From assembly GCA_963556495.2 (NCBI GenBank), contig OY747714.1, positions 51,917,541-51,981,540 on the forward strand: DNA of 64,000 nucleotides, in the 5' to 3' direction. Each line of letters starts with the position of its first letter. Within the stretch, counting starts at the first letter, position 1. This document shows positions 22,221 to 33,700 of the stretch, one piece after another. Source of the stretch: Valencia hispanica. Its lineage: Eukaryota > Chordata > Actinopteri > Cyprinodontiformes > Valenciidae. The notes under the pieces were generated by a model, which was not told where the DNA came from, did no database searches, and saw only the letters and a list, made by a program, of their open reading frames with translations. The translations under genes and the position numbers were made by a program.

Positions 22221-25200
22221 CTTCCTGGTTGTTCTGTTTAGTAGCTGGAGGAGGATGTTATCGTGGTTCCACTGATCAGTAGCAGCTTTAGCCCCTTTAG
22301 TCTGTAGTTTAATCTCCTTTTACCAGAATCAGAACAACCGTGGAGGCTCATCATTCATCCAGGGCACCGAGGTTCTGGTCAGAACCCGTCCCCCTGACGT
22401 CTCTGTCCTCCACAGCTTCAGCTGAACTACCTGGGGAACTACGTCCCCACGGCCTGGACCTACGAACACGGCTGTGGGAGCTGTGACGACGACCTGCTGC
22501 TCTTCACCGACGTTCCTGTAGGTTCCTGCTGTGTTAGCTTCTTAGCATGTGTGTTAGCATGTGTGTTAGCATGTGTTAGCATGTTAGTGTGTGTGTAGGT
22601 GTTAGTGTGTGTGTTAGTGTTAGCATGTTAGTGTGTGTGTTAGCGTGTGTTAGTGTATGTTAGTGTGTGTGTAGGTGTTAGCGTGTGTGTTAGTGTTAGC
22701 ATGTTAGTGTGTGTGTAGGTGTGTGTTAGCGTGTGTTAGCGTGTGTTAGCGTGTGTTAGCATGTGTTAGCGTGTGTTAGCATGTGTTAGCGTGTGTTCGT
22801 GTGTGTTAGTGTTAGCATGTTGGTGTGTGTTAGCGTGTGTTAGCGTGTGTTAGCATGTGTTAGCGTGTGTTCGTGTGTGTTAGTGTGTTAGTGTTAGCAT
22901 GTTAGTGTGTGTGTAGGTGTGTGTTGGCATGTGTTAGCGTGTTAGTGTTAGCGTGTGTTAGTGTTAGCATGTGTTAGTGTGTGTGTTAGTGTTAGCATGT
23001 TAGTGTGTGTGTTAGCGTGTGTTAGTGTATGTTAGTGTGTTAGCATGTTAGCGTGTGTGTTAGTGTTAGCATGTTAGTGTGTGTGTAGGTGTGTGTTAGT
23101 GTGTGTGTTAGCGTGTGTTAGCATGTGTTAGCGTGTGTTAGCATGTGTTAGCGTGTGTTCGTGTGTGTTAGTGTGTTAGTGTTAGCATGTTAGTGTGTGT
23201 GTAGGTGTGTGTTAGTGTGTGTGTTAGCGTGTGTTAGCATGTGTTAGCGTGTGTTCGTGTGTGTTAGTGTGTGTTAGTGTGTTAGTGTTAGCATGTTAGT
23301 GTGTGTGTAGGTGTGTGTTGGCATGTGTTAGCGTGTTAGTGTTAGCGTGTGTTAGTGTTAGCATGTGTTAGCGTGTGTTAGTGTTAGCATGTGTTAGCGT
23401 GTTAGTGTTAGTGTGTGTGTAGGTGTTAGTGTTAGCGTGTGTTGGCGTGTGTTAGCGTGTTAGTGTGTGTGTAGGTGTTAGTGTTAGCGTTAGCATGATG
23501 TCCCTGTAGGTTCCTACTGTGTTAGCGTGTGTGTTAGCATGTTAGTGTGTCTCTGAGGTCCAATCTGATCAGGCTGAGTTTCAGGATGAAGAGATGCCGC
23601 TGGTCTTCGTCGCCGTCTTCATCGAGCATCCGACTCCCTTCATGGAGGAGTTCCTGGAGAGGCTGAGCTCCCTGAACTACCCCAAGACCCGGATCCGCCT
23701 CTTCATCCACAACAACGTACGACCCCCTCCTGGTTCTGGTTCTGGTTGGGTTCTGGTTCGGTCCTGAGCGCTCTGACCCCTCCTGTCCTGCAGGTGGTGT
23801 ATCACGAGCGCCACGTCCAGCGGTTCTGGGAGCGCCACAGGGCTCTGTTCCCGGACACCGTCATGGTGGGACCTGAGGAAGGCCTGCAGGAGGACAAGGC
23901 CAGAACCATGGCCATGTGAGTGGGCCGGGCCGTGGTTCCAGAACCATGCAGGACCCAGAGCAGGTGTGTAACCTTACCAGGTGTGTGTGTGTGTGTGTGC
24001 AGCGAGGCGTGCCAGAAGAACCCAGGGTGTGATTACTTCTTCAGCATCGATTCAGACGTGGCACTGACCAACCTGGACACCCTGAGGATCCTGATGGAGG
24101 AGAACAAGTAGGTTCTGGTCCGGTCCTGGCTGGTTCCGTCCGGTCCGCCTCCACTAACCCATCCTCCGTGTTCTGACCCCCAGGTCCGTCATCGCCCCCA
24201 TGCTATCCAGACACGGGAAGCTGTGGAGCAACTTCTGGGGCGCCCTGAGTCCTGAAGGGTTCTACTCCCGGTCCGAGGACTACATCGAGATCGTTCAGGG
24301 GAAGAGGATGTAAGTTCTGCTGCTCCCACCATGGTACCAGAACCTGGACCTGGACCTGAGCAGAGCCCTACAGGTTTACTGTGGTCAAGGAAAGTTCTGG
24401 TTCTGGTCATCAGGTTCGGTTCTGTAGCTCTGCTGGGTTCATGGTTCTGGAACCATGGACCCAGTCCACCGAGCATTGGGTCATGATCCTGTGGGCTCAC
24501 AGCCCGGTTCCCTCTCAGAACCTTTAGGACCAGAGTGGGTCAGAGTGGGTGTGGCCTATGCCTAAAGAGAAGTGATGTCATGAGGGTTTGCGCTGTTATG
24601 TCTCAGAAACATGTTAGGAGTGAATTCTGGAGGTTTAAAGACTAAAACTAAAATAAATAACATGGCTAATAAAATTAGAAACTTCTCTATATGTCTTTAT
24701 ATATAAATGTAAACAAACAGAAACTTCTGCGCTTTCCACACGTCTGGAGGACGACATTTAAAATGTGTTGACAGCAGCTCATCCCGGGGGGTCCTGACAT
24801 ATTGGTGATCGTAGTATATATAGTTCCCTGTGTTTTTATTTTATTAAATATTGTTACATTTAGTGCTGATGTTTGAGACACACGGGTTTATTGCACAAAC
24901 AAATAACATCCTGAATCAGTTAAATACGAGACGTAGCGTTAGCTGCACAATAAAAGACTATTCCTTGTTTTTAGGGCTGGGTGGGAACCCTAGCTGTAGC
25001 GGTTCTAGAGGTCCGCTGAGACCGGGGTCTTCTGGACTCTCAGAGTTTGATCCTTGATTAACAGCAGGACGATTAGAACCACTTCCGTTGTCTCTGACCC
25101 GTCCGGTTCTGGTTCTGACCTGTCCGGTGCTGTTTTCACTTTTATCAGTTGTCGTTTAACCCCGTTAGCTTTTTGGTACTTAAGAGGCCAAACAGGGGGA

Positions 25201-28029
25201 CTGTTGGAGGAAAATGTAGGTTCTATAGCAACTAGCTCTGGTGTTTCTGTCAGAATTAACTTTCCGGTCTGGTTCTGTTGTCTCTGACCCGTGCGGTTCA
25301 GGTTCTGACCCGTCTGGTTCTGGTTCTAACCCGTCTGGTTCTGTCCCTAGAGGCCTGTGGAACGTCCCGTACATCACCCAGGTGTACCTGATCAAAGGCA
25401 GCGTCCTGCGGTCCAAACTGTCCCAGGTCAGCCTGTTTGTGGACGAGGGTTCTGACCCGGACATGGTGTTCTGCAGGACCATCAGAGACCAGGTAAGCCC
25501 TCCTGTCCTCTAGCAGAACGCGGGTCTGGTTCCCCTCGACCGGTCTCAGCAGCGCCACCGTGTGTCCTCAGGGCGTCTTCATGTTCGTGTCCAACCGAGA
25601 CGAGTTCGGCCGCCTGGTGGCGTCCTCCACCTTCAACACGTCCAGACTCCACCCAGACATGTGGCAGATCTTCGACAACCCGCTGGTCAGAACCACTCTC
25701 CTCATCCCAACAGGTTGTGGTGAAGGACGGACCGGTCTCAGTCTCTGTCTGTCTGTCTCTGTGTCCCTGCAGGACTGGAGGGAGAAGTACATCCACGAGA
25801 ACTACTCCAAGATCTTCGAGGAGGGGACCGGCATGGTGGAGCAGGTACTGAAACGGGCCTGCAGACCCGGGCCGGGGAGGTTCTGGTTCTGGTTGCTAAC
25901 GTCCTGGATGTTGTCTTCTGCAGCCCTGTCCTGATGTCTACTGGTTCCCCGCCTTCTCTGAGAAGATGTGTGACCAGCTGGTGGAGACCATGGAGGACCA
26001 TGGGCAGTGGTCCGGAGGATCCCACAAGGTACCGCCGCCGTGCAGCCAGGCTGGCAGCCATGTTGGTTCTCCAGGAGGGTGAGACGTGTCCCGCTTGTCT
26101 GTGTCCCACCAGGACGAGCGTCTCGCCGGCGGCTACGAGAACGTCCCCACCGTGGACATCCACATGAACCAGATCGACTTCGAGAAGGAGTGGCTGAAGT
26201 TCCTGAAGGACTACATCGCCCCGGTCACAGAGAAGCTCTACCCCGGATACTTCCCCAAGGTAGAACTGGACCCAGGTTCTGAACCCAGGGTCGGGTCCTG
26301 GAGACTCTCTCTGTCTGCTGAGCTGGGCCACAGATTTATGATACGTCCGACAAATCAGAGGAGATTCAACTTTCATTTCTGCGGCTAATGCTAACATTAG
26401 CTTAACCAAATATTCTTAATGAATAATTGTAATAAATAATCCTAGCTAACTGTTGCCTTAACTAAATGTTTTCATACATGTCTTTAGCACGCTACTGATA
26501 ATATTCTTCATAAATGTTAGCATGATAATGCTAATAATAGGCAGTCTAGGTAATATTCTCAACTGTTATTTCTATGATAAAGCTGCAATGGTAGCATTAG
26601 CATGCTTAGGTTAACTTTATAGAAATACTAAATTATTCTTCATAAATGTTAGCATAATAATGCTAATCGGTAGGTAATATTCTCAGCTGTTATGTCAGTG
26701 ATAAGGCTACAATGAGTGACATTAGCATGCTAGTGTTAGCATAAAGCAAATAGTAATAAATATTCCTAATAAATGTTAGCATGCTAATGTTAACTTTATA
26801 GAAATATTAAATTATTCTTCATGTCAGTGATAAGGCTACAATTGGTGGCATTAGCATGCTAGTGTTAGCGTTAAACAAATACTAATAAATATTCTTCATA
26901 AATGTTAGCATGATAATGCTAACAGGTAGGTAATATTCTCAGCAGTTAATGTCAGTGTTAAGGCTACAATTGGTGGCATTAGCATGCTAGTGTTAGCATG
27001 AGCAAATGCTAATATTGTTCATAAATGTTAGCATGACAATGCTAATAGGTAGGTAATATTCTCAGCTGTTATTTCTGTGATAAGGCCGCAATGAGTAGCA
27101 TTAGCATCCTAGTGTTAGCATGAAACAAATACTAATAAATATTCTTCATAAATGTTAGCATAATAATGCTAATAGGTAGGTAATATTCTCAGCAGTTATG
27201 TCAGGGATAAGGCTACAATAAGTGACATTAGCATGCTAGTATTAATATTATATTATTAAATATTCTTAATAAATGTTAGCATGCTAATGCTAGGATGCTA
27301 ATCCTGTTTTTCCCAAAAATTTTAAAGATTTTTATTTATTTATTGTCACCACTAAATAAGATGAAATATTCGTACTAAACATTAGCATAGCATGCTAGCA
27401 TGCAGAAACCAATGAAAACCTGATGATGAAAGTTGCTGAAGCTAATGCTAACATCCAGAGCTACCCACTGGGGTTTCCAGACATGTTGGAACCTGGAAGT
27501 TTCTCCTCCTCAGTTCTGGAAAATCTCAACTAAAACTGGTTAAAGTTTGACCTTCAGACCTGTTATAATATTAGCATATTCATTATAAACTAATTCAGAG
27601 CCATGATGCTGTTTATTTCTGATCTAACTGGAAGCTTTGGAGCGTAATTGACCTCTGACCTCCACCATCAGGCCCATTCCATCATGAACTTCGTGGTCCG
27701 ATACCGACCAGACGAGCAGCCGTTTCTGCGGCCGCATCACGATTCGTCCACCTTCACCATAAACATCGCCCTGAACAGGAAGGGCATCGACTACCAGGTA
27801 ACCCCCCCCATCCCCCAGTCATTCAGGGCCCCAGACGCAGGGGCCCCTAACTGACCTTTGACCTATGTCTCAGGGTGGAGGCTGCAGGTTCCTGCGCTAC
27901 GACTGTAAGGTGGAGTCTCCCAGGAAGGGCTGGTCCTTCATGCACCCCGGCCGCCTCACCCACTACCACGAGGGGCTGCCCACCACCAAGGGGACCAGAT
28001 ACATCATGGTGTCCTTCGTTGACCCCTGA
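16142..28029 (+). CDS. plod3: Procollagen-lysine,2-oxoglutarate 5-dioxygenase 3 (lysyl hydroxylase 3)
   Basis: ER-lumen enzyme that hydroxylates collagen lysines using Fe(II), 2-oxoglutarate and O2; mammalian PLOD3 also glycosylates hydroxylysine. Exons: 16142-16223, 18520-18611, 19306-19442, 20174-20337, 20408-20520, 20594-20657, 20845-20942, 22416-22517, 23585-23716, 23794-23915, 24003-24107, 24184-24309, 25351-25492, 25572-25685, 25773-25844, 25924-26028, 26113-26259, 27672-27797, 27874-28029. Phases all agree, giving 732 residues (human 738). Signal peptide [16 protein letters not shown]-terminal glycosyltransferase part has [20 protein letters not shown] and HDDDQLFY. The C-terminal dioxygenase has PHHDSSTF (Fe-binding His and Asp), [11 protein letters not shown] (second His) and TRYIMVSF (2-oxoglutarate Arg), ending VSFVDP. 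The [11 protein letters not shown] block and the GSCDDD region resemble PLOD3 more than PLOD1 or PLOD2. Two introns end in pure TG tracts. Confidence 0.96.
17389..17440 (-). mobile_element. LINE 3'-tail fragment
   Basis: tttattgatcccagagggag resembles the conserved 3' end of L2/CR1-like fish LINEs (TTTATTGATCCC...GGGA). Short remnant in plod3 intron 1. Confidence 0.4.
17940..18200 (-). mobile_element. LINE endonuclease fragment in plod3 intron 1
   Basis: The minus-strand frame reads [20 protein letters not shown], then [24 protein letters not shown] and HIPTAR. The N-terminal NIRSL...K-DEL block and the FTETWL motif are the start of an APE-type endonuclease of a non-LTR retrotransposon. Only about 80 residues remain and the frame then degenerates. 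Confidence 0.75.
18612..19290. repeat. Minisatellite in plod3 intron 2
   Basis: Array of about 18-bp units such as gaggagccggttctggac, gggagtcggttctggagc and tggttctggagctgggagcc, starting just after the exon 2 donor and ending just before the exon 3 acceptor. It fills essentially the whole intron. GGTTCTGG is the invariant core. Confidence 0.93.
19764..19835. mobile_element. Short interspersed-repeat remnant
   Basis: attttatttaaccaggataa and aaaactcattgagattaaaa followed by tttttcaagagtgtcc form a word string widely dispersed in fish genomes as a retroposon tail. It is in plod3 intron 3. The family name is not certain. Confidence 0.45.
20143..20173 (+). promoter_or_regulatory. TG-tract 3' splice site of plod3 intron 3
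   Basis: A run of about 14 TG dinucleotides leads directly into CAG and exon 4. There is no ordinary polypyrimidine tract. Every second base is a pyrimidine, and the transcript would carry (UG)n, the binding site of TDP-43-type proteins. Confidence 0.85.
21190..22080. mobile_element. MITE-like repeats in plod3 intron 7
   Basis: ggttgggccatatgg near 21783 and ggtacgttgcccagccctac near 22061-22080 are approximate inverted ends of a 0.3-kb element of the TAGGGCTGGGC type. A second end of the same type, cctatcgctcagccctag, closes an AT-rich block at about 21733. No coding capacity. Right borders are clearer than left. Confidence 0.45.
22178..22219. repeat. (ATT)n microsatellite
   Basis: About fourteen ATT triplets in plod3 intron 7. 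Confidence 0.95.
22522..23560. repeat. GTGTTAGC minisatellite in plod3 intron 8
   Basis: About 1 kb of interleaved gtgtgttagc, atgtgttagc, gtgttagtgttagcatg and gtgtgtgtaggt units. A longer block from gttagcatgttagtgtgtg to gtaggtgtgtg recurs several times. It nearly fills intron 8, beginning just after the exon 8 donor. Confidence 0.95.
23981..24002 (+). promoter_or_regulatory. TG-tract 3' splice site of plod3 intron 10
   Basis: (GT)9-10 followed by GCAG and exon 11 (from 24003). It is the second plod3 acceptor built on a pure TG run, in an intron of only 87 bases. Confidence 0.85.
26400..27310. repeat. Long-unit tandem repeat in plod3 intron 17
   Basis: Diverged units of about 120-150 bp carrying cattagcatgctagtgttag, ataaatattcttcataaatg, ttagcataataatgctaata and ggtaggtaatattctcagc. 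At least six units are visible. AT-rich and more diverged than the other arrays in the window, so probably older. Confidence 0.85.
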
Positions 28030-28680
28030 TCCCCTCTGGGGGGGTGGAGGGGGGTACGGGGGGCCTGAACGCATCGTCAATCAAAACGGGTCTCTATCAT
28101 TTCACTATGTTCGTGGTTTCACCCACAGGACCCTGAACGTACCATCAGCAGCATCATAAAACCATGTCCCGGTTCCTGGTCTTGAAGGCATCGCCTGTAG
28201 GCTTTTCAAAATAAGAGTCTCTTATGATTAAATCAGTGGTCACCATGCTGCCTTAGCCAAGTCTATGCAAGAACACACTCCAGGTGTGTCTGTGCACGTG
28301 TGTGTGTGTGTGTGTTTGTGTTTGTGCGTACAGGACTTGAACTCATCATTACAGCTCTTCTTTTTATTTTAAAAACTGCTCCCTCTGTACCAGTAGGGGG
28401 CGCTCCACCAGAGCTTGAATGAGGCAGCAGTGTCCGTCTCTGATTGGATGAAAGTCATTATTTATAGAATATTATGGGATGTTTAGACTGAATTGTTACT
28501 GGGGGAAACACTAGAGGGTTTTTATCTGTTCTTCTTCCTTCTTGTTCTAAATGTTCAACTATGACCTCTGACCTGTGGAACCAGGAGGTTCTGGTGTCAA
28601 ACCGGTCGGGTCTGAGGCGGAACCGGCTGCTCTAACTTATTGGTTTCTCAGTGACTGAATAAAGTTTTAATAAACTGAGT
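28030..28680 (+). other. plod3 3' untranslated region and poly(A) signals
   Basis: Follows the TGA at 28027-28029. It contains a (GT)n run near 28296-28320. AATAAA occurs near 28659, within gactgaataaagttttaataaactg, and is the likely cleavage signal. Confidence 0.6.
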
Positions 28681-28936
28681 TCTGGTTGGTGTCGTCCATG
28701 TTCTAGCAGGGATGGTTCTGGTTCTGAACATGGAACCACAATTTTTCTAGGAGCAATCTGAAGATCCACAGCACAGATATATTCTGAAAGTTTATATAAA
28801 TCTTAGAGAGATCGACACACACATACGCCATAGACATAAAGAGTAGATCCCACATTGGCTGATCTGAGAAGAGACTTGGCCGCCATCTTGGACAAGTATT
28901 CCAGACTTTCACCAAAACAGCAGTAGTTAATACAAG

Positions 28937-29990
28937 ATGGCTGAATACTGTGTGGCGTATTCCTGTTCAGATCAGCGGACTGTTGGGAGTAGGACTCGGG
29001 ATAACTTTTCACAGGATGGAACAGTTTTACTGTTTTATTTTTAAAATGTATTACTGTATTTATGTCCACCAGACACTAGCTAAATCTTAGCTAGCTAACG
29101 TTAGCTACGGTAAGAAGGCTGAGACTATAAATTATGTTTTTAACCACTGACAGATTACAACTGACACAAGAATGCTACTGTAGAAATAAAAGAATTTTAC
29201 TGGTATAAAATGTCTCTAATCCATCCAACTGTTAAAGGGGCTATATGCAATTTTCTGAAAGGTAAACTCGCGACTGACACCATGTGGCCAAAAACGGAAC
29301 TGCTCTTCCTTTCTGCTCGCTCTCCCAGCGCGCGCTCCTACGCTGGTCGCTCTCAATCTTTGATCTTTTTCGGGCGCTTGTCAGGGGTTTAACTTTCTTA
29401 GTCTTATGCGGAGTTACTGTTGGTGTCAGAGTTGTCCTTGGTCTCTTCTGTGTATTCACACAATCCATGGAACTGGTTGCGAGTGCTGACTACCGGTAGT
29501 GGCAGAGTGATCTGAAACGTTTAACATGAACGCGCTTGACGTCACATCCGCAGACAGCGCGGGAAAATCCGACCCGACAGAAAATAGAAAAATTTGGATC
29601 CAGGCTTATAGGTGCACCCACTGTGAGCTGACAAGGTGTCAGTATGATCATCAGGAGATGTTTGAGTCATAAATGGACAAATAAAAAGGCTATTGTTACG
29701 TTTATTTTGGGGGAAAAGTTGCATGTAGCCTCTAAATAGTTTGCAAACAAGCTTACTGATCATTTCAGCAGCTTTGGGTCATCAACAGAAATGCAATTTT
29801 CTGTTAAAGAAAAGTTCTACGAAATCTGAAGGAAGAACAAGTAAATAGAAAAATATAAATAAAATGGGAAGATAGATATATTAATAGAATACATGAATGA
29901 AGAAAATAAGATTGACCTGCTTTGTACAGTGTTTTGGTGTAGACTCCTAAAACTCCCATTATTTTGTGTTGCAGGTTTCCCAAAACAGAC
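28937..29990 (+). pseudogene. Third THAP-domain remnant, frameshifted and possibly split by an intron
   Basis: From ATG 28937: MAEYCVAYSCSDQRTVG, with the THAP C-x4-C pair. After a one-base frame change GITFHR follows, ending near 29015. An acceptor-like tttgtgttgcag at 29963-29974 is followed by TTTCCCAAAACAGAC, encoding FPKTDR, the block that follows ITFHR in THAP fingers. The interval 29017-29960 contains another repeat. Disabled, probably transposon-derived. Confidence 0.45.
29341..29710. repeat. Dispersed repeat, copy A
   Basis: ggtcgctctcaatctttgat through gagttactgttggtgtcaga, and then agcgcgggaaaatccgaccc through gtgtcagtatgatcatcag, reappear at 33031-33280. Copy A has about 115 extra bases (29438-29554) absent from copy B. 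Unknown transposon family, upstream of znhit1. Confidence 0.8.
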
Positions 29991-30369
29991 AGAATATATA
30001 TATAAAATCTATGTATATATTATCTACATCTATTATAATATATATAATCTGTATAGTAGCCTATATAACATCATTATGTATTATATTTATATTAAATATG
30101 TGTACATTTCACAAGAATTATACTGTATATCTTCATTAAAATATCTGAATACATTTTATGAGTAAATCAGTATATTCTATTGCTGTTAAGATAACTAAGA
30201 ATATAGAAATAAGCCGAACCATCTGTCTTGTATCATAGCTAAATGTTTGGTGTTTGCAGACAAAAAAGAACGAGTGAAAATCAGTTTAGTATTTAGCGAG
30301 TTATGATTTAATAAAAGCACTAACGCTTCATTGTATCTGCCAAACAGATTACAAAGTGTAGCGGGGGAT

Positions 30370-30737
30370 ACCTGTCCAAGATGGCCGCCCCACGGCTCAT
30401 CGGGGCCAATGGGCAGTAGCGGTCGATGCGGCGTCTATGCACACACCAACCAGATAACTGCAGTAAAATTACTTTCTACAGTTCGACCACCAGGTGGCGA
30501 CAGAGAGGCTAGAGACTCGGCCGAATAGGAACGTTTTCCAGTGAAAATTTACGTAAATTACGTGACTCCTTTCTCTCTCTGTAGGTTTTAAGTGGATTTT
30601 CCTGTAAATGTTAAAATATATTTAGATTTTTTGTTTTCATGGGATTAAGACGTTATATACAATCTATTGATTAAGAGCAGTTTCTGAGAGATTCGCGCTT
30701 TGTTCAGTTTGACCTCTGCGGCTGCCGTCCAGACAAG
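30370..30737 (+). promoter_or_regulatory. Probable znhit1 promoter region
   Basis: CAAGATGGCCGCC near 30378-30390 matches the YY1 consensus, and a second CAAGATGG overlaps the start codon (30735-30742). No TATA box is obvious. Motif-based inference only. Confidence 0.35.
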
Positions 30738-33700
30738 ATGGTGCTGGAGAAGAAAAGCTCCGGTGAGTTGGGCTCATTTTAGCCTGCATAGTGAATAAAA
30801 TGTGACCCAGCTGGTGTTACCAGGCGTGTGCTAGAACCAGCAGAACCATCAGCTGGAGGACGGAGCAGAACCCCCGTTACGGTCTCTTTTTCCGGGGGGC
30901 GGGGGGGTTCTGGCTGAAAACAGCCGCTCCGCTGCGGACTCCATTGGGAAAACGATCAACTCGAGCTGAACGGCGGTTTTATGAATGGTCCCGGTAGATA
31001 AAGAAACTGATTTTACATCCTAAATATAATCATTAATCAGTTTATCATTCGGCTGAATAATGGTGTTTATAAATGATATATTTACTGAAATAATCCAACT
31101 TTAGACCATCAGAGCGTTTCCTCAGACTGAAGGCGTTCCAGCCTCTAAACATCAGTTAAATCTGATGGTTTCTAAAGCAGGTTTGGTCCTGTTAATATTG
31201 GGAGGCCCGTGTAGACCCGGTCCGGTCCAGAACCAGAACCCTCTGTGTTTACTGTGGTCAGATCTGGACCGGGTTAAGTCTACTTGTTTCACAGCTTCTA
31301 GCCACTTTTCATTGTCTCCGCTTCTCTGGTCCACCATGACGTCATCAATAAATATGTAATTATTACAGTATTAAACAGCAGCAATGAGCAGGAAAACATT
31401 CTGTGGTTTTATGTTTGGCTTTTCTATAAATGAAACTAAAACAAACATCACTGTAATAACAGAGCAATACTTTAATTTAACATGTTTCACTTCTATTAAT
31501 GTACCTGTGAGAATATGGCTCCCTGGGTCACTTTATCAAACGAGGGATAAACCTCCTAATGTCCATTATTATATGATCATAATACAGGATGAATATATGC
31601 AGAAACACCTGGGGGTGGGACACTCTCAGTACTTTTTATATCAGGTATGATAATTATGGGTAACAGGGTAACTTTATTATTCATCGACTAAAACTCTCCT
31701 AATCCACAGGATGAAATGGTTCAGACATTCACTGTAGTAAATATGACAGATTTTTAATAATAATAATAATTTCCTGAGGTATACAGACTCTACGAGGTTA
31801 TCTGCATAACTGTCCCAACATCAGTTTTCTCTATATTTAGGGCAGCATTCACAGCCCTTCATGTAATAACTTATAGTTTATTTATTCTTTTCTATTTTAA
31901 AGAGAAGCATGTATTTGACACACGATCGCACCAAAGTTAAAATAAGAGTAACCAGGTCATCTAGAGTGCATGTTTATGGGATGGTGTGAGAAAATGGTGG
32001 CACAAAGAGTGAACCTGTGACACCAACACATGCTACATTAATTTTCATGTATTTTCTTGTAATAACTCCAACTTTTACTCTTTGTTTTTAACCAGTTTAG
32101 TAAAAAAAACGTCTGTTTGTTTGTAGATTCCTACAAAACTAAACGTCGCCGCTGCAGTAAAAACCCAGAAACATTTTTCCAACCTGTCAGCAGCATAATA
32201 TGAGCAAAACCTTGTATGAAGAGAAGTTATTCCTTCTCCTACTGAGCCATCTTTTTGTTTGTTTTTTGGATCAGCTGTGAGAAAGTTTTACCTTAATATC
32301 TATAACTTACAAAGTTGTGAATTTTACCTTGGAGGTCGTATATCAACACTTTTCTCTGAAGAAGAAACTTCTCCCTTTTCCGATAAATTCGCTGGATGTT
32401 CACTGTGACGTTTATATTTCACTAATGTGGAATATTCACTATTTTCCATTTTCAGAAACAGGTGATAAAGCTGTTTTAACCACGATGCGACGTCGTCTCT
32501 GACTTCATCCAATTAACAGAATCAATTAACGGAGGGAGGGGAATGGTGCAGCAGATATGAAAGATTTCCCAGTATTAACTTAATTCCTGATTAAAACCAT
32601 ATTTTAAAAGTCACAATAATAAACATTAAATAGTTCATAAATATTAAACTTCCAATTATGCGATAAACATTTTACTGTAAGTTTTAAGGCAATGGCACAA
32701 AATATCGCGACATAAAATGTCAGTTGAAAAAAATCCTTTTGTTTAGTTTTTTCTACATCTTACTTAATTGTTTAATTAATTAATACTTTATTGATCCCAG
32801 ATTCCCTCAGGGATTAATAAAGTATTTTTGAATCTGAATATTGTGTCACGCTTTGCGTTGCTTATTTGTCTCGACAGAAAATGTATCGTTACCCTTGAGC
32901 CATTTCATGTTTTCTTTTTATTTAGAAGTGTTTCTAGTCTAAATGTGAAATCACGAGTTTTTCTGTATCTTTGTTGTTTTGCAGGAGTCGCCATAAGCGA
33001 ATATGTTCTGTCACAGACGGGTTTCGCGCGCCGGTCGCTCTCAATCTTTGATCTTTTTCGGCCACTTGTCAGGGTTTAACTTTCTTAGTCTTATGTGGAG
33101 TTACTGTTGGTGTCAGAGTTGTCCCGACAGCGCGGGAAAATCCGACCCGACAGAACATAGAAAAACATGGATCCAGGCTTATAGCTGCTCCCACTGTGAG
33201 CTGACAAGGTGTCAGTATGATCATCAGATGTTTGAGTCATAAAGGGTCTAATAAAAACGCTATTGTTACGTTTATTAATGTTAAAATCTGAAGGTCATTA
33301 AATATTGTAACGCTTGCAGTTCACACTTCTGACCACTTGGTGGCGGAGTTCAGCTGCTGAAAGAGCAAAAGCTGCAGATATTTCTACCAGTGAAGAGAGC
33401 AACCTACCTGCAGGGTTAATAAAGCTGTAGTTCAGATAATCTTACCGTTTTATGGAGAAAATGTCTTTAAATTAAAACGTTTTGGGGGGAAAATATCGGC
33501 CAGGAAATTGTCTCTGTTCTCCAAACAAAATCCGAATTTCTCTCCAGAAACTTTGCTGGAAAACAGATGAAAAAGTTAAAGCTTGTTTGCCTGAATATAA
33601 ATATTTTAAAAGTTAAATAGGATTCAGTGTAAACCACCTGTTAGTGTTTGTGTGTTTATTTACCTTTGATTTTAAAATGAATAAATAAACTATAAGTTAT

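Noticed and set aside
31384..31650. 88-codon open frame present twice
   Set aside because: It is duplicated only because it lies in both arms of the inverted repeat; no domain or conserved pattern is visible.
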